Assembly: GCA_037143795.1 (NCBI GenBank)
Contig: JBAWXZ010000007.1
Coordinates: 103,687-167,686, forward strand
Length of the DNA: 64,000 nucleotides
Reading direction: 5' to 3'
Origin: Firm-13 sp037143795
Lineage (GTDB): Bacteria > Bacillota > Clostridia > Saccharofermentanales > Saccharofermentanaceae
Position 1 is the stretch's first letter. Every line of letters starts with the position of its first letter. Below, piece after piece: positions 25,488 to 33,611 of this stretch. Made by a program: the position numbers and the translations under genes. The notes under the pieces were generated by a model, which saw only the letters and a list, made by a program, of their open reading frames with translations, made no database searches and was not told the origin of the DNA.

Positions 25488-26414
25488 TTATTTTCTGTCA
25501 TCCGTGATTGTTTTACGTTTGAAAACATATATCACACTGACTGCTCCAACGGCAGAAAGAAGAATAACGGCAATCTGTGCTATATCCTGGCTGCCTGACT
25601 CTCCTGTCTTGGACGCACCGAGTACTCCTGCTGTAGGAACTGTCGTCGGTGTTGGCGTTGGTGTTACTGTCCGTGTTGCTCCAAGAACGTCTGTAGAAGT
25701 TGGCGAGGGAGTAACGGTGGGTGTTGCTGCAGGTGTATTTGTAGGCGTATCCGTAGGTGTATTCGTTGGCGTATTCGTTGGCGTATTCGTTGGCGTATTC
25801 GTTGGCGTATTCGTCGGCGTATTTGTTGGAGTATTCGTCGGCGTATTCGTTGGAGTATTCGTTGGAGTATTCGTCGGTGTATTCGTTGGTGTACCCGTAG
25901 GTGTAAGCGTCGGCGTATCCGTAGGTGTAAGCGTCGGTGTAATCGTAGGTGTAATCGTCGGTGTAATTGTCGGTGTTATTGTCGGTGTAACTACGGGAGG
26001 CAATTTCACGCATAAAAGTCCATAACATGATATGTCCGGAATATGTTTGTCGCAGTCCAAAGGAGCCTGCAATCCACTTGCTGCAGCAACGGCAGGGCAA
26101 TATGAATAAATTCGAAAATGAATACCGCCTGTTACAAAGACCCCCTCAACCAGAATATTTGTCGCTGCAAATGATAGGTATTTATTATCCGTAACAGTGA
26201 AAACAACATATCTGTTCGTAGGATCCAGGCTTAAGGTTAAGTTGTCATGGAAAAATACTGTCCTATTTCCACAACCTTCAATCTTGCAGATACCAGTGCA
26301 GGTTCCATCATAATCTTCGTAATCACCGGCAGCAGGCTCTGCAAATGCAATAAAAGTAACAAAAATAATAACGGATATCAAAAACACAAATGATACCAGA
26401 AATCTATTTTTCAT
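25488..26414 (-). CDS. Secreted Thr-Pro-repeat surface protein with C-terminal KTGE anchor signal
   Basis: A 308-residue exported protein: signal peptide (about 1-27), a unique domain of about 115 residues, a Thr-Pro stalk built from TNTP/TITP tetrapeptides (about 145-240), then VLGATR, VLGASKTGESG, a hydrophobic segment and a KRK tail. The tail has the order of a sortase signal (motif, membrane helix, basic residues), but the motif is not LPxTG. The unique domain is shared with the next gene upstream (26791-27630), so they are paralogues. AAGGTGA precedes the ATG. Function is unknown; a wall-linked stalked binding protein is the simplest idea. Confidence 0.8.
   Translation of the reverse strand: MKNRFLVSFVFLISVIIFVTFIAFAEPAAGDYEDYDGTCTGICKIEGCGNRTVFFHDNLTLSLDPTNRYVVFTVTDNKYLSFAATNILVEGVFVTGGIHFRIYSYCPAVAAASGLQAPLDCDKHIPDISCYGLLCVKLPPVVTPTITPTITPTITPTITPTLTPTDTPTLTPTGTPTNTPTNTPTNTPTNTPTNTPTNTPTNTPTNTPTNTPTNTPTNTPTDTPTNTPAATPTVTPSPTSTDVLGATRTVTPTPTPTTVPTAGVLGASKTGESGSQDIAQIAVILLSAVGAVSVIYVFKRKTITDDRK
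25737..25990. repeat. 12-bp minisatellite encoding the TNTP/TITP stalk
   Basis: About twenty tandem variants of a 12-base unit (of the type GGCGTATTCGTT on the plus strand) encode Thr-Asn-Thr-Pro and related tetrapeptides. Near-identity of many units means copy number could vary between strains, changing stalk length without frameshift because the unit is a multiple of three. Confidence 0.85.
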
Positions 26415-26728
26415 AATGTCACCTTCTCACTCTACTACTCACTCCTATATGCACACCCTGCAAGACTACCTGTGATCCGGTTAACAAACGACAGCACAAA
26501 AATATGTCAAATATATTTATTACATTATAATATTTTTGCTATATGGACTTCAATCATCTATTCCGAACAATTATGAAAAACCATGTTTCATCAATGTCAT
26601 TCAACAATTATAAAATTGATTTATTCAAATATTCTTCACTGCGCGATTTTTCTTTCAATCAACAATATCACAAAATGTAGAGCGACGACAGCAGGAAGTT
26701 TGATGGCATCAGAAGTCGTTGCTTCCAT
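26415..26728. other. AT-rich non-coding stretch upstream of the first surface protein
   Basis: No open frame of note and no RNA structure that I recognise. A TTGACA-like hexamer occurs near 26503-26508 on the minus strand without a good -10, so the promoter of the 25488-26414 gene is probably here but is not resolved. Confidence 0.5.
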
Positions 26729-26757
26729 AAAAAGGGCTCCCCGATCGGGAAGCCCTT
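26729..26757 (-). terminator. Intrinsic terminator after the second Thr-Pro surface protein
   Basis: AAGGGCTTCCC and GGGGAGCCCTT arms with a GATC loop, followed on the minus strand by TTTTTA. It lies 34 bases after the stop at 26791. Confidence 0.85.
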
Positions 26758-26790
26758 AAAATAAGTTTGATCATGTGATTCCAGTCAAAA

Positions 26791-27630
26791 TTATATATGT
26801 TTGTTTAGTTTTTTACGTCCACTCACAAACACGGTAACGGCTGCACCGGAAGCGAGAAGAAATGCCAGCCCGATTTCCCATGTACTTTGATTTCCCGTCT
26901 CCCCTGTCTTAGCTGCGCCGAGTGTTCCGGTTGTAGGTGTTGCTGTCGGTGCAGGTGTTGATGTAGGTGTTGATGTAGGTGTGGAAGTTGGGTCACGACT
27001 TACTCCCAGGGTAGCAGTCGGTATTTTCGTAGGTGTAGCTGTCGGCGTTACCGTAGGAGTGTCTGTCGGCGTTACCGTAGGAGTGTCTGTCGGTGTTACC
27101 GTAGGAGTGTCTGTCGGTGTTACCGTAGGAGTGTCTGTCGGTGTTACCGTAGGTGTGTCTGTCGGTGTTACCGTAGGTGTGTCTGTTGGTGTCGGTGTAA
27201 CAACTGGAGGCAATGATATTTTTACTAATCCATAATGGGAAATATCAGGAATATTTCCTCCGCCGTTCAACGGCGCACGCAGCTCGCCGGCAGAACTGAC
27301 AGCAGGATTAAATGTATAGATCCGGTATTCGTCACCGCCTTTGACAAAAGCGCCATTTACTAATAGATTTGTGGCTGTAAAGGAGAGGTATTTAGAGCCG
27401 GATATTGAAAACACGATATATCGGCTGGTAGCAACGGGACTGACTGACAGGTCATCGTTGAAATAAGTTGTCATATTAACCGGCGGATCAACTTTGTATA
27501 TGCCGTTGTAGTTACCTACGAAATCTTCCCAGTTATCGGCAGGGATGGATGGATCTGCAAGAACTACCGTAGATGCCAAGACAATGACGGAAAGCAATAA
27601 AACAAATATGTACCCCAGTTTCTTCCTCAT
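26791..27630 (-). CDS. Secreted Thr-Pro-repeat surface protein, paralogue
   Basis: A 279-residue exported protein with signal peptide (about 1-26), a domain of about 110 residues sharing the pattern RY(V/I)VF, KYLSF.ATN, GG..(F/Y)RIY, NIPDIS(H/C)YGL and LPPVVTP with the neighbour, a TPTVTPTD stalk, then LGVSR, TLGAAKTGETG, a hydrophobic segment and GRKKLNKHI. The neighbour's Cys residues are mostly absent here. I start at ATG 27630 (MRKKLGY); a GTG three codons upstream is possible and the ribosome site is weak. Probably a tandem duplication of the neighbouring gene with separate promoter and terminator. Confidence 0.8.
   Translation of the reverse strand: MRKKLGYIFVLLLSVIVLASTVVLADPSIPADNWEDFVGNYNGIYKVDPPVNMTTYFNDDLSVSPVATSRYIVFSISGSKYLSFTATNLLVNGAFVKGGDEYRIYTFNPAVSSAGELRAPLNGGGNIPDISHYGLVKISLPPVVTPTPTDTPTVTPTDTPTVTPTDTPTVTPTDTPTVTPTDTPTVTPTDTPTVTPTATPTKIPTATLGVSRDPTSTPTSTPTSTPAPTATPTTGTLGAAKTGETGNQSTWEIGLAFLLASGAAVTVFVSGRKKLNKHI
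27047..27190. repeat. Six tandem 24-bp repeats encoding PTVTPTDT
   Basis: Six copies of a 24-base unit with one or two base differences encode an eight-residue Thr-Pro repeat in the stalk of the paralogous surface protein. The higher-order unit differs from the 12-bp unit of its neighbour, so the two stalks expanded independently. Confidence 0.9.
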
Positions 27631-27871
27631 ATCAATCACCCGCTAACTTATGTTACTCCATTGATCTGTATGCATTTCTGCATCATTTAAATTTACTATC
27701 ACTCAAAAAAATTACAAAAAATAAATTTAGCTATTTTTCTAATTTTATTCGATCATAATATTCACATCTACAGCAACAATTTGAACAAATATTAAAAAAA
27801 ATACATAATATAAGTCAAATATTGTTTATTTTTAATCGAATATATTTAGTATAGGAAAAATACCTCGCTGC

Positions 27872-27973
27872 TTATGCCTCATCGCCGTAGTCGCGGACCG
27901 CTCTGTGTATACCCACACCATTAACGATTGCCATAATCACATTGCTACGAGTCTCTTTACTGAATTTGGCCAT
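27872..27973 (-). pseudogene. Possible IS transposase N-terminal remnant (33 codons)
   Basis: A short minus-strand frame begins MAKFSKETRSNVIMAIVNG and ends after 33 residues. The pattern recalls the helix-turn-helix start of IS3-type OrfA proteins (MAxYSKE...), with nothing of the rest remaining. It could also be chance. It sits in the 440-bp gap between surface genes, immediately after a terminator hairpin, where insertions would be tolerated. Confidence 0.3.
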
Positions 27974-27974
27974 G

Positions 27975-28029
27975 AAAAAATGCACCGCCATATGCCAGAC
28001 ATTTTTCGTCTAACATTTGGCGTGCATTT
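27975..28029 (-). terminator. Long terminator hairpin after the lectin/repeat surface protein
   Basis: Outer arms 27978-27990 and 28018-28029 (AAATGCAC type) and inner arms pairing ATGTTAGAC with GTCTGGCAT form a hairpin, followed on the minus strand by TTTTTT. It lies about 50 bases after the stop at 28078. Confidence 0.75.
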
Positions 28030-28077
28030 CATTCGAAGACTCTAAAAATAACTATGATCTTCAATACAATCTGGATA

Positions 28078-31000
28078 TTAGTCCTGCATCTTTTTTCTTC
28101 TTATCACAAATACCGCGCCTGCCGCTGCGAACGCAGCAAGGAGGACAAGGACTGCCGTCATCATGTTCTGATTGCCGGTCTCGCCGGTCTTAGCCGCACT
28201 GAGGACAGCAGCAGCTGCAGCAGCTGTCGGGGTCGCGGTTACAGCAGCTGTGACGGTTACTGCCCTGTTTGCTCCTAAAACATCCGATACCGGAGTAGGG
28301 GCAGCTATAAGTGAAGGCGCTGCTGTCGGAACAGGATTCTGTGAATAACCTGCTATGGCAGCCACGTTGCCGGTTATATTAGCAAAGGGCATGCTCCATG
28401 AAGTAAACGTATATCCGCTGCGAACCGGATTAGCAGGAGCTATTGCATCCTTGCCGTATACGATTAACTGGCTGCTTATGACAGTCCCATCCCAATCCTG
28501 GAATGTTACGGTATAAATGTTGATAGTCCATTTTGCAAAAAGAGTCATGTCCATACTTACCGTATCCGTATCAAAATCCCATGCGTTTGTGCCGCCCTCT
28601 TCTTTATACCATCCTGCAAACATGTATCCGGTTCTTGCCGGATCCGAAACAGGGGTCGCTGTTCCTCCGTACCGGACGATTTCTTTTGTGAGCCCGGTAC
28701 CGCTGTAATCCTCAAATGTCACGGTTGCCTGATTCCTGTCATAGTACAGCTTCAGCACCAGTGATCCATCGGGCAGGACAGTTCCGTTGTTTTTTGTCCC
28801 TGCCTGTGCGGTATTCAGTGTGAACCCGGTATACGATTTCGCTGCAGCCGAAACTGCTGTATCCGTTGTTCCTGTCAGATAATCCGTGTCCTTCAGTGTA
28901 TACGCTGTTCCAGCTACAGCCTGCTGATAGTGTTCAACTTTGTATTGGGTGTCTGATTTTGGCGTATAAGCTGCCGTCACTGTCTGATCCGAGGTTACAT
29001 CTGCGAACGTTCCAGACCAGCCGCCAAAAGTGTATCCGGTTCTTGCCGGATCTGAAGGAGGAGTCGCTGTTCCTTCATACAGGACAGTGTCTTTTTTGAG
29101 CTCTGCACCATCCTGATCCACGAAGGTCACAACTACCTGAACCCGGTTGTAATATAGCTTCAGCACCAGGGATCCGTCGGCCAGAATGGTTCCGTCGGCT
29201 ACTGTATCTGCATGAGCAGGATTCAGTGTGAACCCTGAATATGACTTTGCAGACGCTGATACGGATGAGTCCGTTACTCCTGTCATATAATCCGTGTCCT
29301 TGAGTGCATACTCTGTTCCAGCCACATCCTGCCGGTAGTGCTCTACTTTGTATGCTGTGTCTGTCACAGGAGTGTATGTCGCCGTCACGGTCTGATCTGC
29401 AGTTACTCCTGCGTACGTTCCCGACCAACCGGCAAACATGTATCCGGTCCTCATCGGATCCGGTGGGGGCGTCGCTGTTCCTTCATACAGGACTGTATCT
29501 TTTTTAAGCTCTGCACCGCCCTGATCGACGAAGGTCACAACAACCTGATCCCGGTTGTAGTATAGTTTCAGCACAAGGGACCCGTCAGCCAGAATAGTTC
29601 CGCCTGTTACTGTCCCTGCATGCGCAGGATTCAGTGTGAACCCTGTATATGACTTTGCAGCAGCGGATACTGCAGAGGCCGTTGTCCCCTTCAAATAATC
29701 CGTGTCTTTGATTACGTATACTGTTCCATTCACATCCTGCCGGTAGTACTCTACTTTATATTCAGTGTCCGTATTCGGCGCATATGACGCCGTCACAGTC
29801 TGATCTGCGGTTACACCTGCATACATTCCCGACCAGCCGCTAAACCTGTATCCGGTTCTTGCCGGGTCTGAAGGAGGAGTCGCTGTTCCTTCATACAGGA
29901 CAGTGTCTTTCTTGAGCTCTGCACCACCCTGATCGACAAAAGTTACAATCACCGGAACCCGGTTGTAGTATAGCTTCAGAACAAGGGATCCGTCTGCTTG
30001 TATAGTTCCGCCGGTTATTGTCCCTGCATGTGATGTATTCAGTGTGAACCCGGTATATACCTTCGCCGCAGCGGATACTGCAGAGGCAGTTATACCAGTC
30101 AGATTATCCGTGTCCTTCAGTGCATAACCGGTTCCCGGGACATCCTGCTGGTAATGCTCAACTTTATATGTGGTGCCGGTACTTGGATTCCATCCGGCAA
30201 AGAGGTTCTTTTCACCGGAACTTCCTTCGGCAATTTGTGTTATCAAGCTTCCCCCGAGCGCACTGTCATACCAGCCGATGAAACTATATCCTGTTTTTTG
30301 CGGTATTCCCAGCACGATCGTATCACTAACTTTTGTATACGATGAAGGAGCTCCGAAATAATTTGTACCTCCATCGAGGTTATAGTTAATTCCAAAACTA
30401 TCAAATACAATAGACACTGTCTTGGAAACTGACAATTGAACAGTAGGATCTCCGGTCATTCCGCCATATTCGACGACATAGCCATTAATCCCGCTGTAAG
30501 TGCTGTTGTTTGAAATATCATTCCATTGACCGCCCGTATATATTTGTCCGTAATTTTCAGTGCCAAAGTCATTCGGCTCTCCGCCATTCCAGTTCATATA
30601 TCTTCCTTCTGCTGCAGCAGGGGAATTATCACCTGTAGAAAACAAAGTTCCCGCTTCAGGACCGGTAACCCAATACCATTTCCCCTCGGACGCATTCTGA
30701 TTGCCATATATCAGTGTCCCTGCAGAATTTCTGATAATACTATGATCATCTGATGCCCCAATCCAGGCACTAGTGGTCAACTTTGCCTGAATGAAAGCAT
30801 TCTCCGCTGCACTTGTTATCGTGGCAAGATAGCCTGTCAATCCTAAGAATCTGCTGGCAGCCGCGCTGTCACGTGCAGATGTCCAGGTGACATAAGGGCT
30901 GATATACTTATAATAGTGGCCGTTGCCCGCAAATGGTACTGCGCTTCCCAGCGCAAATGTAATTGTGCGTGAAACCAAAAAGGTTGACGTTGTGTTGAAT

Positions 31001-31377
31001 GTAACGGTACGAAGCAGCTCCTGCCACATAGCGGCAGCCGCTGATCCGGTAAATGTCAGAGTACCGGCTGCGCTGTTCCACGCTCCGGTGACCCCTCCCG
31101 GCAGACTGCCGGTATATCCAAGCACGTCCCCTGACTGCCGGTTAACAATACTTACTTTGACACTCGCAAAATCCGATGTGTTTATAGTTATCCCGGAGTC
31201 AACAGCGACTGCACTGCTTCCTCCAAATACCGGCGTATATCCGCTGGCACCGATTCCCACCGTGCTTGCCGCAGCTTGTAAAGCACCTTGAAATCCAACC
31301 AAATATACGGTACTCATAAGAAATACAATACTTAATAGAAGGGAAGCTATGCGACGCGCAAAAATTGATTTCCTCAT
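28078..31377 (-). CDS. Large secreted C-type lectin and InlB/MucBP-repeat surface protein
   Basis: A 1099-residue exported protein. Order: signal peptide (about 1-36); a beta-sandwich region (45-145); a C-type lectin-like domain (about 150-305) with WIGASD, WNGGEPND and QWNDIS; an InlB-type repeat; four tandem units of about 136 residues, each with a KVEHYxQD...LYYNR MucBP-like half and a VTFVDQ...YTFxGWSG InlB-like half; two more InlB-like units; SDVLGANR; an Ala/Thr linker; AAKTGETG; a hydrophobic segment; RRKK. It looks like a host- or glycan-binding adhesin. Start 31377 has AAGGAGATC; the longer frame to 31614 lacks a signal peptide and is rejected. Confidence 0.88.
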   Translation of the reverse strand: MRKSIFARRIASLLLSIVFLMSTVYLVGFQGALQAAASTVGIGASGYTPVFGGSSAVAVDSGITINTSDFASVKVSIVNRQSGDVLGYTGSLPGGVTGAWNSAAGTLTFTGSAAAAMWQELLRTVTFNTTSTFLVSRTITFALGSAVPFAGNGHYYKYISPYVTWTSARDSAAASRFLGLTGYLATITSAAENAFIQAKLTTSAWIGASDDHSIIRNSAGTLIYGNQNASEGKWYWVTGPEAGTLFSTGDNSPAAAEGRYMNWNGGEPNDFGTENYGQIYTGGQWNDISNNSTYSGINGYVVEYGGMTGDPTVQLSVSKTVSIVFDSFGINYNLDGGTNYFGAPSSYTKVSDTIVLGIPQKTGYSFIGWYDSALGGSLITQIAEGSSGEKNLFAGWNPSTGTTYKVEHYQQDVPGTGYALKDTDNLTGITASAVSAAAKVYTGFTLNTSHAGTITGGTIQADGSLVLKLYYNRVPVIVTFVDQGGAELKKDTVLYEGTATPPSDPARTGYRFSGWSGMYAGVTADQTVTASYAPNTDTEYKVEYYRQDVNGTVYVIKDTDYLKGTTASAVSAAAKSYTGFTLNPAHAGTVTGGTILADGSLVLKLYYNRDQVVVTFVDQGGAELKKDTVLYEGTATPPPDPMRTGYMFAGWSGTYAGVTADQTVTATYTPVTDTAYKVEHYRQDVAGTEYALKDTDYMTGVTDSSVSASAKSYSGFTLNPAHADTVADGTILADGSLVLKLYYNRVQVVVTFVDQDGAELKKDTVLYEGTATPPSDPARTGYTFGGWSGTFADVTSDQTVTAAYTPKSDTQYKVEHYQQAVAGTAYTLKDTDYLTGTTDTAVSAAAKSYTGFTLNTAQAGTKNNGTVLPDGSLVLKLYYDRNQATVTFEDYSGTGLTKEIVRYGGTATPVSDPARTGYMFAGWYKEEGGTNAWDFDTDTVSMDMTLFAKWTINIYTVTFQDWDGTVISSQLIVYGKDAIAPANPVRSGYTFTSWSMPFANITGNVAAIAGYSQNPVPTAAPSLIAAPTPVSDVLGANRAVTVTAAVTATPTAAAAAAVLSAAKTGETGNQNMMTAVLVLLAAFAAAGAVFVIRRKKMQD
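28700..30180. repeat. Four tandem repeats of about 408 bp in the adhesin gene
   Basis: The codons for KVE(H/Y)Y recur near 28932, 29338, 29750 and 30157, a period of about 406-412 bases. Units are strongly alike at DNA level, for instance the stretch encoding GTATPPxDPxRTGY. Recombination between units could change repeat number in frame. Confidence 0.85.
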
Positions 31378-31764
31378 AATGATCTCCTTGCCAAACTCCG
31401 GCTCAAGCGACTGCCACTGTAACACTCTCAAATTAATCTGTGATATTTTTATTTGAATAATTATTATATATAAAAGTATATATGCATTGGTATTATCTAA
31501 CCAGTTGTTGATTTTGTACAATTGTGAACAAGCCCGCACTGAAAGGAAAAATCGGGCAATAGTAATATGGCTGTTTTTTCTCAAATAGACTCTGGCTGTA
31601 GCAAATACGGGCATACCAGCAACATGCGGGTAAATATGGTATATGAAAATACAGAGTAAAACATTGTGAACGATTGTGAAAACATTGCATCGAACATTAT
31701 ATTTTAATATAAAAGGATGTTACTGCTTTAATTATCAATTATCAGTTGACTCCAAAATCCAGAG
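31378..31764. other. Non-coding region upstream of the adhesin gene
   Basis: AT-rich, with alternating TATATA stretches at 31461-31482 and scattered TTCACAAT motifs near 31525 and 31667. No credible gene, known riboswitch or strong promoter was recognised. It must contain the adhesin promoter and the 3' end signal of the ACT-domain gene. Confidence 0.5.
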
Positions 31765-32160
31765 TTATACGACTGTGTACCCATTATTATTCAGAGCGGT
31801 TTCAGCGGTTAATAGGCTTTCTGCCTTAATTAAGATGTAATCAGTATTATATGTGGAGACTGCAAAAATAGAAATTTGCAGCCCGGCAAGGATGGTTGCA
31901 ATCCCTGCCAGGATTCCTACAAGGGAGAAATCCAGGACTCCCTGTATCTTGATTGCCTTCCATCCGTCTTCCCGGGCAAGAACCGCCAGCGGTACGGAAG
32001 ATGTACGGCATACTAGGGAGAGTTCGTCATCCGTTTTTCCGACAAAGACGAACTCATCGTCAAAACATATATCTGACGGATCAGAAATCTGACAAACGGA
32101 ATAGTTGTCCTTCAGGACATGCATTTTAATGGAATGATTGTCCGGGAGTTCATCTGTCAT
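31765..32160 (-). CDS. ACT domain-containing protein (COG3603 type)
   Basis: A 131-residue protein with a C-terminal ACT-like domain of the CASTOR/COG3603 type: DGWKAIKIQGVLDFSLVGILAGIATILAGLQISIFAVSTYNTDYILIK fits the family pattern (described here by its key residues W, G, LDFS, GI, ISTY and DYIL). Such proteins are thought to bind amino acids, but no partner domain is present. It stands alone between the adhesin and the sugar transporter. Confidence 0.75.
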   Translation of the reverse strand: MTDELPDNHSIKMHVLKDNYSVCQISDPSDICFDDEFVFVGKTDDELSLVCRTSSVPLAVLAREDGWKAIKIQGVLDFSLVGILAGIATILAGLQISIFAVSTYNTDYILIKAESLLTAETALNNNGYTVV

Positions 32161-32276
32161 TTCTTCTCCTTTTCCGGTTTAATATTCTAAGTTATTGATA
32201 TTGTATTGACTGTATCAGTAGATAACATGCAAATTTTATCAGAAATAAATAACTGCTGCAAGGAAGTCCGGAACTT

Positions 32277-32314
32277 AAAAAACCTCCCCCCGCCACTTAC
32301 ATGGCAGGGGGAGG
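32277..32314 (-). terminator. Strong intrinsic terminator of the sugar ABC operon
   Basis: GCCTCCCCCTGCCA and TGGCGGGGGGAGG arms with a short TGTAAG loop are followed on the minus strand by TTTTTT. It is located 55 bases after the stop of the sugar-binding lipoprotein gene. Confidence 0.93.
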
Positions 32315-32368
32315 CTTCGAAAATGTTAAGAGGCATTTTCATGTTGATCTAAAGTCGCTCACAGACTA

Positions 32369-33529
32369 TTAGTCGTAAACGAGATCTTTGATGGAAGGAT
32401 CGTCGATGTTGGCCTTTGTGTAGAACTTAGCGCCTGTATCAACGTTGGCAACTTTTTCGCCCATAACTGCTTTGTAAGCAAGCTCAACAGCCATGTAACC
32501 GATGTTGTATGGATCCTGTGTGATAGAGCCAAGGAAGTAACCGGCTCTGACAGCGGTCTTCTGACGAATACCGGCATCAAATCCAACTGCTACGATCTTG
32601 CCAAGGTCTGCGCCTTCATTGGAAGCATCGAGGATTCCGTTGGCAGCAGATTCGTTGGAACCGTAGATAGCGATCGGCTTTTTGTTAAGAAGAGCAGATC
32701 CGGATGTAGCGAGGTCGGCAGCAGCGGTTGTTGCGCTGACAGCGACGTCAATAACAACAGCAGCAGATTTCTCGGCTACGTCATTCTTGTACATGTCATG
32801 TCCGACAACAGCAACAGAAGTAATTCCGTCAGCCTTAACAAGCTCAAGCATCTTGTCGATGAAGCCCTTTGTTCTGCCTTTGACAGATTCGCTGGTAGCA
32901 TCCTGGGAGAGAACAGCGATTCTTACGGGAGCAGCAACTGTAGCAGCTTTTACCAGAGCCTGGATTGCAGGGTACATGCTTGTTGCAGCAAGTGCGCCGG
33001 CAGCTGTGTTGTCTGTTGAAGCGTTTGCGTAGATGGATCCAGCAGGGGCACCGGGAACACCGGAGTCAAATCCGATGACCGGGATCTTGGATGCAAGGCA
33101 CTTGTTCAGCTGATCTGTAACAGAATCAGTTGAAAGAGCGGCAAGGCAGATAGCATCCGGCTTCTTTGCGATAGCACTGTCAAGCATTGTAACCTGGGCA
33201 GCAATTTCGGACTCGGAAGCAGGGCCTTCAAAAGTGATTTTTATACCATACTTTGCAGCAGCGTCATCTGCGCCCTTTTTAACGACCTGCCAGAACTGGT
33301 GCTGTAATCCTTTGGAAATAACAGGAATGTAGATGTCCTTTGCAGCCTTGGTGGCCTTCGTGGTTGCTCCGGCAGCTGTTGTTGTTGCTGCAGCTGTTGT
33401 TGTTGCTTCGCTGGCAGCCTTTGTTGTGGCAGCTGCCGTCGTTGTTGTTGTACTTGATGCACATGACGTCAGAGCGACGCTGAGAACAAGTGTCAGAGCA
33501 AGTGTAGACAGGATTTTTTTCATTTTCAT
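32369..33529 (-). CDS. Sugar ABC transporter substrate-binding lipoprotein
   Basis: A 386-residue periplasmic-binding protein type 1 (RbsB/XylF class). The signal peptide ends with LTSC (lipobox, Cys near residue 23). A spacer of about 45 residues made of Ala/Thr/Lys follows, which probably acts as a flexible tether. The binding domain has ISKGLQHQFWQVVKKGADDAA and, later, GFDSGVPG and GFDAGIRQ blocks, typical of pentose/hexose binding. It is the last gene of the ATPase-permease-binding protein operon and ends before a strong terminator. Confidence 0.92.
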   Translation of the reverse strand: MKMKKILSTLALTLVLSVALTSCASSTTTTTAAATTKAASEATTTAAATTTAAGATTKATKAAKDIYIPVISKGLQHQFWQVVKKGADDAAAKYGIKITFEGPASESEIAAQVTMLDSAIAKKPDAICLAALSTDSVTDQLNKCLASKIPVIGFDSGVPGAPAGSIYANASTDNTAAGALAATSMYPAIQALVKAATVAAPVRIAVLSQDATSESVKGRTKGFIDKMLELVKADGITSVAVVGHDMYKNDVAEKSAAVVIDVAVSATTAAADLATSGSALLNKKPIAIYGSNESAANGILDASNEGADLGKIVAVGFDAGIRQKTAVRAGYFLGSITQDPYNIGYMAVELAYKAVMGEKVANVDTGAKFYTKANIDDPSIKDLVYD

Positions 33530-33611
33530 CTTTGTGTATTCCTCCTCTTATAACTTTGGTTTGGGTCAGTGGTTGAACAGGATATATTTGAACCTGCCGG
33601 ATGGCAGTGGC

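Noticed and set aside
25504..26025. Plus-strand ORF of 173 codons rich in VGVFVG repeats
   Set aside because: It is the antisense reading of the 12-bp Thr-Pro minisatellite; the minus frame has a signal peptide, unique domain and anchor.
26415..26560. Possible c-di-GMP riboswitch upstream of a surface protein
   Set aside because: The conserved GCAAACC and tetraloop-receptor type segments of GEMM are not present.
25737..27190. CRISPR-like or phase-variation arrays at the Thr-Pro repeats
   Set aside because: The units are contiguous, without spacers, and encode a continuous peptide stalk, so this is not CRISPR; length variation stays in frame.
31378..31614. 79-codon extension of the adhesin
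   Set aside because: It would bury the signal peptide; ATG 31377 has AAGGAG and a standard signal peptide.
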